33,575 nucleotides of DNA from an uncultured Thalassovita sp. (GCA_937129345.1 CAKZMZ010000311.1:1-33575), one strand, 5' to 3'. Shown: positions 7,490-16,897, counted from the first letter of the stretch. The notes: generated by a model from the letters alone, not told the origin. Made by a program: numbers and translations.

Positions 7490-8362
7490 TTACGATAGGT
7501 CATTTGTCTTGGTATTGGACCGCTTCCTCTTCCACCTTTTGTGTGACCAAAGCCAGTAAGATGGTTGTTCCTTAATTTGCTTCTCAGTCTCCTTAATATA
7601 GCTATCCAAAATCATAGTAGATTCTTTGGGATAAGGCGGTTCACCTAGGGGCACAAAAGTTATTTCATAATAGCCTCTTTTAGGCGATGTTATTCTAAGG
7701 AATAAAACAGGTGTTCCCGTTTTTAGTGGTAAAATGCCAGGGCCTTTGTAAAAGGCAGTATCTTGGTTCAAAAATTCAGCCCAGTAAATATCGGATTTTA
7801 CTCGACCGGGAGGTGTTTGGTCTCCATTGATCACGATCAATCTTCTTTGCTTGCTTCTTCGGATAATTTCTCTGAGTGCATCGCCTTTTTTTATAGGTGT
7901 GCCACCAAATTTAGAGCGGGTCTTAAACATCAATTTATCGAATTTTTCGCTAGAGAGTTTTTGGTATATCACATCTACAGGGTAAGGCAATTGTAGGCAA
8001 CCCGCTAATAAGGCCCACTCCCAATTAAATTGGTGGGTAGCCAAAACCAAAAGAGACTGGCCGCTCTCATAATATTTATCAACCAGTTCGATATTTACGA
8101 ATTTAATACGCTTGTTAATTTCGTTAGAAGAGATGGTGAAAGACTTAAGCACTTCAACAGCAAAGTTGCTCAGGTTTTTGTAAAATGCTTTTGCAATGCG
8201 CTCTAGTTCTTTGTCTGCTTTCTCAGGGAAAGAATTGCGCAGATTGCCCAAAACTACTTTTTTTCTGTAACCCACTACTCGGTAAGCTACAAAGAACAGA
8301 AAATCTGCTATGCCGTAAAGCATCCACATAGGTAGGCGTGAAACCAATTTCAGTAGCCACAT
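7490..8362 (-). CDS. LpxL/HtrB-type lysophospholipid/lipid A acyltransferase
   Basis: A 290-residue inner-membrane-associated acyltransferase with one N-terminal hydrophobic segment (LPMWMLYGIADFLFFVAY). The catalytic H-x4-(D/E) motif is His110-QFNW-Glu115. Later family blocks include a FGGTPIKKGDALREIIR region, INGDQTPP and the C-terminal EQPSYWLWSHKRWK, a strong signature of LpxL/LpxM-like late acyltransferases. It probably adds a secondary acyl chain to lipid A, or acylates a Bacteroidota aminolipid. It is transcribed towards the H1-like gene. A terminator hairpin between it and the upstream dehydrogenase gene suggests an independent or attenuated transcript. Confidence 0.9.
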   Translation of the reverse strand: MWLLKLVSRLPMWMLYGIADFLFFVAYRVVGYRKKVVLGNLRNSFPEKADKELERIAKAFYKNLSNFAVEVLKSFTISSNEINKRIKFVNIELVDKYYESGQSLLVLATHQFNWEWALLAGCLQLPYPVDVIYQKLSSEKFDKLMFKTRSKFGGTPIKKGDALREIIRRSKQRRLIVINGDQTPPGRVKSDIYWAEFLNQDTAFYKGPGILPLKTGTPVLFLRITSPKRGYYEITFVPLGEPPYPKESTMILDSYIKETEKQIKEQPSYWLWSHKRWKRKRSNTKTNDLS

Positions 8363-8371
8363 AATTGAGCA

Positions 8372-8404
8372 TTAAAAATGCCTGCAGCTTTTACTGCAAG
8401 CATT
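8372..8404 (-). terminator. Terminator/attenuator hairpin (minus strand)
   Basis: Read on the minus strand, AATGC-TT-GCAG pairs with CTGC-AG-GCATT (a 2x2 internal mismatch) and is followed by a T-run. It lies between the sugar dehydrogenase stop and the acyltransferase ATG and probably ends the dehydrogenase transcript. Confidence 0.6.
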
Positions 8405-8429
8405 GGTGTATTCTTAATTATAAATGATC

Positions 8430-9620
8430 TTATTGCCCCTGAGTAGAGGAGGAATTAGGAAAAATTCTCACAATTTGTCCAGGGCTTTCCATAGCTACGT
8501 AAATGTAACCATCAGGGCCTTGCTCAACCGCTCTCATCCTGCCCATTGAATCTAATAGTTTTTCTTCATGCACGATCGAACCGCCTTGCACTTCGCATCT
8601 GGCCAAATATCTAAACTTGAGTGAGCCTACCAATAAGTTGTTTTTCCAAGTGGGGTATTTGTCTGAAGCAACGAAGGCCATGCCACAAGGTGCTATGGAA
8701 GGATCCCAATAATGCAATGGTTGCTCCATACCTGCTTTTGCGGTATCTTCTGTTATGATTGTATTATCGTAATTGATGCCATAAGTAATAACCGGCCAAC
8801 CATAGTTCACACCTGGTTTTATTTCATTTACTTCATCGCCACCTTGAGGGCCGTGTTCATGCTCCCAAATGGCACCCGTTTCGGGGTGTTTAGCCAAACC
8901 CTGAGGGTTTCTGTGGCCATAAGAGTAAATAGAAGCTATGGCATCGGGCTCATTTACAAAAGGATTGTCCTCTGGAATTCTGCCATCGTCGTACAAACGG
9001 TGCACTTTTCCGCAGTAGCTTTCTAAAGATTGTGGGTTTTTATCCCTCTCCCCTCTATCTCCTACTGTAATGTACATAAAACCGGCATCGTCAAATTCTA
9101 TTCTACTACCAAAGTGGTGCGACTTGCCCGTAAATGGCTCTGCTTGGAAAATGACTTCTTGCTCTACCAAAGAGTTGCCTTGTAATTTGGCTCTCATAAC
9201 AGCCGTATTGGCTCCACCATCGCCGGGGGCAGAATAAGAAATGTACAACCAACCATTGCTTTCATAGTCTGGATGTAGTCTTACATCTAATAGTCCGCCT
9301 TGGCCTTTGGCAACTACTTCGGGTACGCCCAAAATAGAATCGGGCATCAGTTTGCCTTCTTTTACCATTCTTAGCCTACCGGGCTTTTCAGTTATGAGCA
9401 TGCTTCCATCGGGCAAAAAGGCCATGCCCCAAGGTGATTCAAGCTCTGTGGCTACAGTATCTACTACAAATTTAAGTTTTTCTGATTCTACCACAGCTGC
9501 AGACTCAGAAGGTGCGGTAAAATAAACAGGCTGTTTTGGTTCATTAATAAGAGCAGTATCTTCTCTTGAACATGCTATTAGAAAAAATGTGGCCAATAGC
9601 AAAAAATGTATCTTCTTCAT
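8430..9620 (-). CDS. PQQ-dependent aldose sugar dehydrogenase-like lipoprotein
   Basis: A 396-residue secreted beta-propeller enzyme of the GSDH/YliI type. The N-terminus MKKIHFLLLATFFLIAC is a lipoprotein signal with Cys17 as lipidation site. Propeller signatures include SPWGMAFLPDGSMLITEKPG, HPDYESNGWLYISYS, HFGSRIEFDDAGFMYITVGD, and the hallmark YGHRNPQG and EHGPQGGDEVN around the active-site and Ca/PQQ region. It would oxidise aldose sugars in the periplasm or at the outer membrane and pass electrons to the respiratory chain. PQQ biosynthesis genes are absent here, so cofactor supply is unknown. A -7-like box TACCTTTG lies upstream. Confidence 0.88.
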   Translation of the reverse strand: MKKIHFLLLATFFLIACSREDTALINEPKQPVYFTAPSESAAVVESEKLKFVVDTVATELESPWGMAFLPDGSMLITEKPGRLRMVKEGKLMPDSILGVPEVVAKGQGGLLDVRLHPDYESNGWLYISYSAPGDGGANTAVMRAKLQGNSLVEQEVIFQAEPFTGKSHHFGSRIEFDDAGFMYITVGDRGERDKNPQSLESYCGKVHRLYDDGRIPEDNPFVNEPDAIASIYSYGHRNPQGLAKHPETGAIWEHEHGPQGGDEVNEIKPGVNYGWPVITYGINYDNTIITEDTAKAGMEQPLHYWDPSIAPCGMAFVASDKYPTWKNNLLVGSLKFRYLARCEVQGGSIVHEEKLLDSMGRMRAVEQGPDGYIYVAMESPGQIVRIFPNSSSTQGQ

Positions 9621-9657
9621 TGGTTTCGCTTTAAGGTTAAGCTAATCGTATTTTAAG

Positions 9658-9665
9658 CAAAGGTA
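9658..9665 (-). promoter_or_regulatory. -7 box TACCTTTG (minus strand)
   Basis: Reading leftwards, TACCTTTG matches TAnnTTTG about 38 bp upstream of the dehydrogenase ATG. No clear -33 TTG is present at the usual spacing, so confidence is modest. The remaining divergent intergenic DNA (9666-9892) holds only a small palindrome, TTACTT-T-AAGTAA, at 9846-9858, near the sigma factor gene. Confidence 0.35.
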
Positions 9666-9892
9666 ATGATATAAAACCAGATTACAGTTTTACTGCTTTA
9701 ACTTAGGCGAATAAGCGTACTAAATAAGGAAACTGCTGTTCTGATTTTTAGCAATTGTAAATGTTAAAGCGTAAAAATCTCTCTAAAATGATAAAAAACG
9801 GCTTTTACACTCTTAAAATGTGAATTGTTATTTCAAAAAAAATATTTACTTTAAGTAATCAATTAACCTTCTGATGACAAGATTGAATAGTA

Positions 9893-10576
9893 ATGACTAG
9901 GCTGGAGATAAGAAAAGTGTATAAAGATTTTATTGAAAAGAAGGACAAGCTGAGCTTTGGTGTTTTGTATGAATTATTGTTCAAGGATTTGATTTACCAT
10001 CCTTACTCAATCCTTAATGATATGCAACAAGCCGAGGATATCGTAAGCGATGTATTAATAAAATTGTGGTTAGATAGGCATGAGTTTACAGAAGATATGG
10101 ATATAAAAGCCTATTTGGTTACTGCCGTAAAACATAAATGCTTAGATATATTAAAAAGTAAAAGCTATAAAGGTAAGATATCAGCAGAAGAGCGAGACCA
10201 TTTGTTGGAACGCTTGAAAAACAGTGATCAAAGCCCTTTTGATATTTTGGTTTTTCAAGATTTGTGGCATATGCTAAAGCAGGCGATTTCTGAGATGGAG
10301 GGCGATCATAAAAAAGTCTTTGAACTCATAAAATTAAAAGGCCACACTTACAAAGAAGTAGCCGAAATGCTAAGCATAAGCGAGAAGACCGTAGAGAAAT
10401 ACATGCGTGAAAACCTCAAGATTTATGACAAATATGAATTGCCAGAAATAAGAAAGAAAAAGCGCTCTAACAGAGGTGGCGGCCCCAATACACTTTCTAT
10501 TTTAATTGCTCTTTTTGACCAAATTTTAATTTTTTTCAATTTTTTTTCAAAAAAGCGTAGGGTAAGTCTCGACTAA
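9893..10576 (+). CDS. ECF sigma factor (Bacteroidota FecI/RpoE type)
   Basis: A 227-residue ECF sigma factor. Region 2 spans about residues 20-95 (MQQAEDIVSDVLIKLWLDR, AYLVTAVKHKCLDIL). Region 4 is at about 130-180, with the helix-turn-helix GHTYKEVAEMLSISEKTVEKY. After region 4 comes an unusual tail: a basic stretch RKKKRSNRGGG, then about 19 hydrophobic residues (TLSILIALFDQILIFFNFF), then SKKRRVSLD. The tail could help hold the factor at the membrane near its anti-sigma partner. It starts a sigma-fecR-susC-susD series, with fecR 40 bp downstream. It probably directs transcription of the susCD pair. Confidence 0.92.
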   Translation: MTRLEIRKVYKDFIEKKDKLSFGVLYELLFKDLIYHPYSILNDMQQAEDIVSDVLIKLWLDRHEFTEDMDIKAYLVTAVKHKCLDILKSKSYKGKISAEERDHLLERLKNSDQSPFDILVFQDLWHMLKQAISEMEGDHKKVFELIKLKGHTYKEVAEMLSISEKTVEKYMRENLKIYDKYELPEIRKKKRSNRGGGPNTLSILIALFDQILIFFNFFSKKRRVSLD

Positions 10577-10616
10577 ATCGTCATTTATATAGAGCAGCCA
10601 ACTTCTTTGTTTTATA

Positions 10617-11636
10617 ATGACTGACATTTTTAACATACTTATCAAGAAAAAAAACAACTGTGCCACTGAGGAAGAGTTGAAGAAACTTGAGGGTTGGAAA
10701 AAAGAAGACGAGCGCCATAAGGTGGTAGAGACCCAGTTTCTCAATGTTTGGAAACTTGAGGAAAGTGACGTTGATGCTACAAAAGATAATGTTTGGGAAA
10801 GAGTAGCAGCACATATAGATAAGGAAGAGGCTGTCGAAAATGATTCATTTTTTAATATCTACAGAAGATTCTTACAGAAGGATTGGCGGAGAACAGCTGC
10901 TGTTGTTTCGTTTTTATTGATATCTTTTTCAGTATTGTTTTATTTCAGTACGAAAGATACCCCTCAACTATATACGGCAGAGATTCGGTATAACGAATAT
11001 GTAACCAAAGCCGGAGAGAATAAGAAAATTATCTTAGCAGATAACTCAGAAATTACACTTAGGGCGGGCAGTAGTATTAAAGTGCCTACTACAGATGTAT
11101 TTAATAAGGACAGAAAAGTTATGCTCAATGGACAAGCACTTTTTAAAGTAAGTTCAGATGAGACGCACCCGTTCGTGGTTGTTTCCCCCCACTTCGAATC
11201 AAAAGTAACGGGCACTTCTTTTAACATTATAGATTTTGATGAAGATGAAATGCACGAAGTGGTACTTTTAGAAGGCTCCATAAATGTGAATTTGGTGGAT
11301 AACAAAGGCAAGGGTCTAGATTTAACAGCAGGCGAGAGGCTTGTTTTTAAGAGCCAAAGTAAGCAACTTGTTAAGAGAGAATTGGGGAACAGTATTGCCG
11401 ATTGGTTAAGTAATAATTTGGTATTTGAAGGCGACGACTTTAATACAGTAATTAAGAAGTTGCAGAGATATTACGATATTAAAATAAAGGTACAATCAAG
11501 AAATATAAATAAGAAATTGTCTTTTAATGGAGTTTTTTATGAAGATGATACTATTGAAGATGTTCTTGAGATTGTAAGTAAACAATTTGAATTTACTTAC
11601 AAAACATTGACTAATGGAACTATCATAATTAAGTAA
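10617..11636 (+). CDS. FecR-family anti-sigma factor
   Basis: A 339-residue single-pass inner-membrane protein. Residues 1-90 are the cytoplasmic sigma-binding part. One membrane helix follows at about 93-111 (RRTAAVVSFLLISFSVLFYF). The periplasmic FecR domain runs from about 125 to 215 (VTKAGENKKIILADNSEITL, GQALFKVSSDETHPFVV, VTGTSFNI). The C-terminal DUF4974 domain (about 270-339) contains IKKLQRYYDIKIKV, the part that contacts the STN domain of the transducing receptor. The SusC encoded next has an STN domain, so the signalling chain SusC-FecR-sigma is complete in the locus. Confidence 0.93.
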   Translation: MTDIFNILIKKKNNCATEEELKKLEGWKKEDERHKVVETQFLNVWKLEESDVDATKDNVWERVAAHIDKEEAVENDSFFNIYRRFLQKDWRRTAAVVSFLLISFSVLFYFSTKDTPQLYTAEIRYNEYVTKAGENKKIILADNSEITLRAGSSIKVPTTDVFNKDRKVMLNGQALFKVSSDETHPFVVVSPHFESKVTGTSFNIIDFDEDEMHEVVLLEGSINVNLVDNKGKGLDLTAGERLVFKSQSKQLVKRELGNSIADWLSNNLVFEGDDFNTVIKKLQRYYDIKIKVQSRNINKKLSFNGVFYEDDTIEDVLEIVSKQFEFTYKTLTNGTIIIK

Positions 11637-11680
11637 ACACACAGGATACTGATCTTGGCCGGAGCATTATCTCTGTGTGT
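11637..11680 (+). promoter_or_regulatory. Stem-loop between fecR and susC
   Basis: ACACACAG-GATA starts at the base after the fecR stop codon and pairs with TATC-T-CTGTGTGT (11668-11680), leaving a single bulged T and a 19-nt loop. No T-run follows, so it is a poor terminator. It could be a processing or attenuation site that lets susC be expressed at a different level from its regulators. No TAnnTTTG box is visible between it and susC. Confidence 0.45.
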
Positions 11681-11738
11681 TGTTAGCAAATAAACTGCTT
11701 TCTCCAAAGTAAATAGATTATTTTTTTATAACAAAAAA

Positions 11739-14700
11739 ATGAAAGGAGGGAGCAGGTATTTATACCTAACAATCGCATTTTGCTTGATAGGCAGTTTTTC
11801 TGAGCTATCAGCACAAGAAAAAAGAGTAGCGCTAAATTTGGAAAACGCAGGGTTTAAAGAATTGAGAAAAGTCGTTAAAGATAGCTTTAACTTCAGGATT
11901 TATTATGTAGATCAAAACGTGCAAAGCGAAAGGTTTACATTCTCTGGCAGTGCTATGTCTTTACAGGATGTCATCCGCGAATGTGAAGCCCAAAGTGCTT
12001 TAGATTTCGTGGTCAACCACGAGAAAGAAACCATAGAATTGTTAATAAGGGAAGATGTATTAGTAACAGGTCAAGTACTAGAGTTAGGTACCCAAGACCC
12101 CTTGCCTGCAGCAACAATTCAATCTACCGATTCTTACAGTTCAACAATTACTGATATCAATGGAAGGTTTACTTTAAAGCTCTACCAAAAAGATTCCTTT
12201 GAGGTAAGTTATTTGGGTTATCAATCTACAAAATTGTTGCTTGATCCTCAAAACCCCAATCCGATAGTATATCTCAAACTTGATATAGTAAATCTTAATG
12301 AAGTTATTGTTGTCGCTTATGGGCAACAAGTGCAAAAATCTATAAAAGGTAGTATTGAGAAAGTACTTGCCAAAGATTTAAAGAAATTCAATTCTACCAG
12401 TCTCGAGCAAAAGTTGCAGGGTAGGGTAAGCGGTTTGCAAGTAATAAGTACTGGAGGAGAATCAGCTGCACCTGTAAGAATGTTGATCAGAGGTATCAAT
12501 TCTATTTCAGCAGGAGCAAATCCTTTGATTATTTTGGATGGTACTCCACTTATAAATGATCAGTATGGCCTAGAGCGGAGCGTTTATTCCAATCCTCAAA
12601 ATCCTTTTTCGATGATTAATCCTAATGACATCGTTTCGGTAGAGGTATTGAAAGACGCTGCTTCGACTACTTTGTACGGCTCAAGAGCATCGAGCGGCAT
12701 ACTTTTGATAACTACAAAATCAGGCGCTAAGGGATATGACGGCTTTAATTTTTCTTATAATTTAGGTGTATCTAAACCTGTAGATCCTGTTGAGGAGTTA
12801 AACTTGGCAGATACAGAAACTTGGTTTAACATAGTTGATAGAGCTAGAGAAAACAGCGGCCTGAGCCCATTTAATCCAGAAATTTTAATCAATGCTTTGC
12901 CATATGCCAATCCCGATCCTATAAGCAGGCAAGAAGCATTGCAAACCAATACTGATTGGTTCGATTTTATTAATCGTACAGGTATTTCGCACGATTACCA
13001 GTTTTCTTATCAAGACGATTTTGAAAAGGCCAATGTTTATATATCAGGCAACCATCGTACTGAGCGTGGAGTATTAAAAGGAGATAATTTTGATAGGTAT
13101 TCGCTTAGGGCAAATCTAGATATAGAGCCAGGCGAAAAAATCACCGCACGTTTGAGAAGTAGTATTTCTTACGCTTTTAAAACCAAGCCTTTAAATACTT
13201 CTGGGAGTCTGTTCTCAGGAGATTTGAAGGGAGGCTTTTCACAGGGTGTCTCTAGTTCGCTGCCTTGGTTTCCGGTCTACAGCGATACCAACCCATCTGG
13301 TTATTGGAATCCTGCCTCCGGGTCTAACCTAGCGGCTTCTTCTGATGAGTCTTTATTTTTTGATCATGTAAAGCAATATAGATATACTGGTAACTTATCT
13401 CTAGCATATGAGATTGTTGATAATCTCTACCTAAAAAGCTCGGTAGGATTAGATTTATTGAAAAATGATAATTCTCAATGGATCAGTAAGACATTGACAA
13501 GCGATGCCTCTATCAACACACAACAAAAAGTGACCGCTTCATTGCTCAATTATAACTTTTTTGGCGAATATGAAAAAGTTTTTGAGGAGAGTTCAGGTAG
13601 TGAGCATGAAATCAATATTCTGACGGGAATAGAGGCGCAGAGAAATGTACAAGATCTTAGCCTGTTTATTGGAGAAACTCAAAATAATAACTTTACGCCT
13701 ATCGCTCAAACCAACATTACCTTTGGCAGAGATGAAATCATAGAAGAAAGATACTTATTCTCTTATTTAGCGAAAGCAAATTATCAATATGAAGATAAAA
13801 TTTTTGTAGAAGGTAATTTCAGATTAGATGGTACGTCTGCCTTTGCTAAAGAAAATAGATGGAGTAGCTTTGCGGCCATTTCTTCTGCATGGATAGTTTC
13901 TGAAGAAACCTTCTTTGATATAGATTTTATTAACTATTTGAAGGTAAAAGGAAGCTACGGAGAAACCGGTAACCAAGAAGTGCCTGATAATCTTTTTGCT
14001 ACCAATTTTAGGAATGATCGAAGATACGGGCCTATAGATTTAATAAACGGGGGGACTTCCATTCAAAGTTTAGGAGCTAGAGATTTGTCTTGGGAAAGCT
14101 CTAAGAGTTTTGATTTAGGCATAGAGTACAGCTTATTAGACGACCGCCACTTCGGCACTTTTACCTACTTTAAGCAGTACATAAACGATTTGCTACTCGA
14201 GGTTCCCCTGCCTTATTCAGCAAGTCTTGATGGTTCTTCTGCTGAGATTTGGGAGAACACAGGTAGAATTACCAACACAGGCTTTGAGGTAGAACTCGGG
14301 CTTAACCTTTTTAATTCACAGTCTTTTAACTGGAACTTTAGCGTAAATTATACACATGTGCACAATCAGGTCGATGCACTCTACAGTTCTATTGATGACA
14401 CCGGAGAAGGCATAGCATCTAGAGACATTACACTTACTAAAAGTGGTGGTGTTCTAGGAGCTTACTACTTGGCTTCTTACGCTGGTATTGACCCAGAAAA
14501 AGGAGTAGAGATGATACACGAAATAGACCAATCTCTTTCCCAGAGTACAGGTAGAACTGTAAAAACAGGAAATTTAATCCCTGCTACAAGAGCCAACATG
14601 ATCAACAATAGGGTATACAATCCGGAGAAGTCGGGCATCCCTACTTTCTTTGGTGGAATCAATTCTACGTTAGATTTCAAAAGATTTACCCTTGATGTGC

Positions 14701-15212
14701 TTTGGAGTTTTGTAGGTGGGCATTATCTCTTTGATTATACCTACCACTTATCGCATTATCCAGAATTAGGTGCTAAAAACCTACAGGCAAGTTTGCAAAA
14801 TGATTCTTGGGAATCTAATAACCAAAACGCAAAATATCCTGAATTGAGATGGGACAATCAATACGATTGGAACAAAGAAAACGATGTTTGGGTCAATGAA
14901 ACATCTAACTATAAAAATGCCAGCTTTTATACTGATAGATTTTTGCAAAGAGGCGATTTTATAAGGTTGAGAAATGTACGATTGAACTATTCTTTTAAAA
15001 TAGACCAATTGAGCAAAATTAAGCTCAGATCTCTTGATTTATATTTTTCTGCACAAAACTTAATTACCATAACAAACTATGAGGGGCTAGATCCTGAAGC
15101 CATTAGCATTAATGTAGATGAAAGTATCAATAACCTTTCGCCAGGCCTGATTTACAATACTCCTCTACCAAATTTAATTAGTTTTAACATAGGGCTAAAT
15201 GCAAGTTTTTAA
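11739..15212 (+). CDS. SusC/RagA-family TonB-linked outer-membrane transporter with STN domain
   Basis: A 1157-residue outer-membrane TonB-dependent transporter. A signal peptide (about residues 1-25, ending LSAQ) is followed by an STN signalling domain (about 30-95), a carboxypeptidase-regulatory-like domain (about 105-180, VTGQVLELGTQDPLPAATIQ), a TonB-box-like NEVIVVAYG, a plug with LQGRVSGLQV and LIRGINSI...PLIILDG (about 205-330) and a 22-strand barrel ending in aromatic Phe (NIGLNASF). The STN domain marks it as a transducer to the FecR upstream. The SusD gene begins at the base after its stop. The substrate is probably an oligosaccharide but cannot be read from sequence. Confidence 0.95.
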   Translation: MKGGSRYLYLTIAFCLIGSFSELSAQEKRVALNLENAGFKELRKVVKDSFNFRIYYVDQNVQSERFTFSGSAMSLQDVIRECEAQSALDFVVNHEKETIELLIREDVLVTGQVLELGTQDPLPAATIQSTDSYSSTITDINGRFTLKLYQKDSFEVSYLGYQSTKLLLDPQNPNPIVYLKLDIVNLNEVIVVAYGQQVQKSIKGSIEKVLAKDLKKFNSTSLEQKLQGRVSGLQVISTGGESAAPVRMLIRGINSISAGANPLIILDGTPLINDQYGLERSVYSNPQNPFSMINPNDIVSVEVLKDAASTTLYGSRASSGILLITTKSGAKGYDGFNFSYNLGVSKPVDPVEELNLADTETWFNIVDRARENSGLSPFNPEILINALPYANPDPISRQEALQTNTDWFDFINRTGISHDYQFSYQDDFEKANVYISGNHRTERGVLKGDNFDRYSLRANLDIEPGEKITARLRSSISYAFKTKPLNTSGSLFSGDLKGGFSQGVSSSLPWFPVYSDTNPSGYWNPASGSNLAASSDESLFFDHVKQYRYTGNLSLAYEIVDNLYLKSSVGLDLLKNDNSQWISKTLTSDASINTQQKVTASLLNYNFFGEYEKVFEESSGSEHEINILTGIEAQRNVQDLSLFIGETQNNNFTPIAQTNITFGRDEIIEERYLFSYLAKANYQYEDKIFVEGNFRLDGTSAFAKENRWSSFAAISSAWIVSEETFFDIDFINYLKVKGSYGETGNQEVPDNLFATNFRNDRRYGPIDLINGGTSIQSLGARDLSWESSKSFDLGIEYSLLDDRHFGTFTYFKQYINDLLLEVPLPYSASLDGSSAEIWENTGRITNTGFEVELGLNLFNSQSFNWNFSVNYTHVHNQVDALYSSIDDTGEGIASRDITLTKSGGVLGAYYLASYAGIDPEKGVEMIHEIDQSLSQSTGRTVKTGNLIPATRANMINNRVYNPEKSGIPTFFGGINSTLDFKRFTLDVLWSFVGGHYLFDYTYHLSHYPELGAKNLQASLQNDSWESNNQNAKYPELRWDNQYDWNKENDVWVNETSNYKNASFYTDRFLQRGDFIRLRNVRLNYSFKIDQLSKIKLRSLDLYFSAQNLITITNYEGLDPEAISINVDESINNLSPGLIYNTPLPNLISFNIGLNASF

Positions 15213-16817
15213 ATGAGTAAGTTATCTTCCATATTGCCCCTTACTTTTATAATTTGCTTGTTAACGAGCAGCTGTGCAGACGATGATTTTTTTGAGCTGA
15301 AAAATCCACCTACAAAGCTATGGGAAAGTATCGAAGAATTTGAATATGCGGCTACCGGTGCTTATTGGGCAGCATTTAGACGCAGCCAGTGGTCTAACTT
15401 GGTAGGTGGCCCTAGGCTTTTAAAAACAGTACAGTCTGATATAGTGCAACTATTGCCCAGTACTACAGGAGACATCCCTTTTGAGGAAATGTACTTTAGA
15501 GAGTCGGTAAAAGAAATTTCTAAGACCAAAGACATTTTTGTAAATTCTTACAGGGTCATCAATATAGTGAACAGCGCCCTGCAGTTTTTAGAAGACAACA
15601 ATGGCAACCCTTTTGGTAATTTAAATACAGATCAAACAAAAAACCTTAGGAGGATAGAAGGAGAGCTATACTTTATGAGGGGGTACGCCTACTGGTCTCT
15701 TGCCACGGTTTTTATGCCCATATATGGAGTTGATAACAATAAGCCTTACCTACCGCTAAGAACTACTTTCGAAGAAAAAATTAATGAGATAAAAAGTCCT
15801 GAAACTGGTACAGTTAGCCAGATTTATGAGCTTATAGTATCAGACTTTGAACAAGCAAAATTATTGCTACCAGAAAGATTTGAAGATGGAGTGCACCACC
15901 CTTCTTATGCTTTTGGCCGGGCAAATGCCTTTGCCGCTTCGGCAATGCTTGCTAAAGTATATATGATGATGCAGCTTAACGAGGAAGCGCTGCAGGAGCT
16001 CAACTACATAATTAACCAAAATGGAGGTGATTATGATTTGACTCAAGACCCTATTGAGGCATTTAATAAAGATCAAAGGGCTCGCGGTAATGAAGTAATC
16101 TTTTATGCATTTTACGCCGATCAAATAGCCAACGTTAATGCATTTGAAGTAACCAGTATGACCCTACAATCTTTTAATGCTACCAACGGAGGCAATACCT
16201 GGCCTAATGGTTTTTCGAGAATTACCTGGAATCAGTTTGCTTATAGCTACAGTACATTAAAGCGAATAGGCTGGATGTTAGATCCAGAAAATGGAGACTT
16301 TACAGTAACCGAAGAGGCCAAACAGGATAAAAGGTTTAACCAACTTTACAGAGTATTAGAAGGATACAATGGAGAGGAAGGCGCAGACCCAAGTAAATTT
16401 GAAACCGTGCACGGTTCGATAACCAATCCTGTTATTTGGTGCGATAAATATTTTAGGGGTAAAGACAGAGGAAGGCTTACCAACATTCCTTTAATAAGAT
16501 TAGCAGAGATACATCTTAGCAGAGCCTTGCTCAGGCTTAGAGCAGGTAATGCGCAAGGTGCATTAGAAGATGTAAATAAGGTAAGGCAACGAGCCGGGCT
16601 CAATCCAATAACATTGGCTGCACTTACAGAAGATATTATTCATAATGAGAGAATAAAAGAGCTTGCATTTGAAGGTGATCGCTTAGACTACCTTCGTGCT
16701 TCGAGATTATCAATTCCAGGTGGAGATCGTCAAATTGCTCTGGCATTGCCACCAACTAGTCCCTCATTTGTTTGGAGTATTCCACAAAGAGAGATAGACT
16801 TGAATACTAATATGTAG
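15213..16817 (+). CDS. SusD/RagB-family surface nutrient-binding lipoprotein
   Basis: A 534-residue outer-membrane lipoprotein that would cap the adjacent SusC barrel. The N-terminal signal ends in LLTSSCADDD, giving a lipidation Cys near residue 21. SusD hallmarks include the TPR-like helices with RRIEGELYFMRGYAYW, the LIRLAEIHLSRALLRLRAG helix, ALEDVNKVRQRAGL, ERIKELAFEGDRLDYLR and the C-terminal IPQREIDLN. The ATG follows the SusC stop codon with no spacer, so expression is tightly coupled. A strong terminator 50 bp downstream closes the operon. No glycoside hydrolase, lyase or SusE/F-like gene follows, which is unusual for a full utilisation locus. Confidence 0.95.
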   Translation: MSKLSSILPLTFIICLLTSSCADDDFFELKNPPTKLWESIEEFEYAATGAYWAAFRRSQWSNLVGGPRLLKTVQSDIVQLLPSTTGDIPFEEMYFRESVKEISKTKDIFVNSYRVINIVNSALQFLEDNNGNPFGNLNTDQTKNLRRIEGELYFMRGYAYWSLATVFMPIYGVDNNKPYLPLRTTFEEKINEIKSPETGTVSQIYELIVSDFEQAKLLLPERFEDGVHHPSYAFGRANAFAASAMLAKVYMMMQLNEEALQELNYIINQNGGDYDLTQDPIEAFNKDQRARGNEVIFYAFYADQIANVNAFEVTSMTLQSFNATNGGNTWPNGFSRITWNQFAYSYSTLKRIGWMLDPENGDFTVTEEAKQDKRFNQLYRVLEGYNGEEGADPSKFETVHGSITNPVIWCDKYFRGKDRGRLTNIPLIRLAEIHLSRALLRLRAGNAQGALEDVNKVRQRAGLNPITLAALTEDIIHNERIKELAFEGDRLDYLRASRLSIPGGDRQIALALPPTSPSFVWSIPQREIDLNTNM

Positions 16818-16866
16818 GTATTCAAGGCGTTTTTCAATTGATAATTAGCGTTAATTTCTGGAAAAG

Positions 16867-16897
16867 ACCCTAGCTTTTAGCTAGGGTTCTTTTTTTA
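16867..16897 (+). terminator. Rho-independent terminator of the susCD operon
   Basis: A perfect 9-bp stem, ACCCTAGCT (16867-16875) and AGCTAGGGT (16879-16887), with loop TTT is followed by TCTTTTTTT. Confidence 0.92.

Noticed and set aside
9621-9892. Small gene in the divergent spacer before the sigma factor
   Set aside because: No frame of useful length with a plausible start; only promoter-like elements and a small palindrome are seen.
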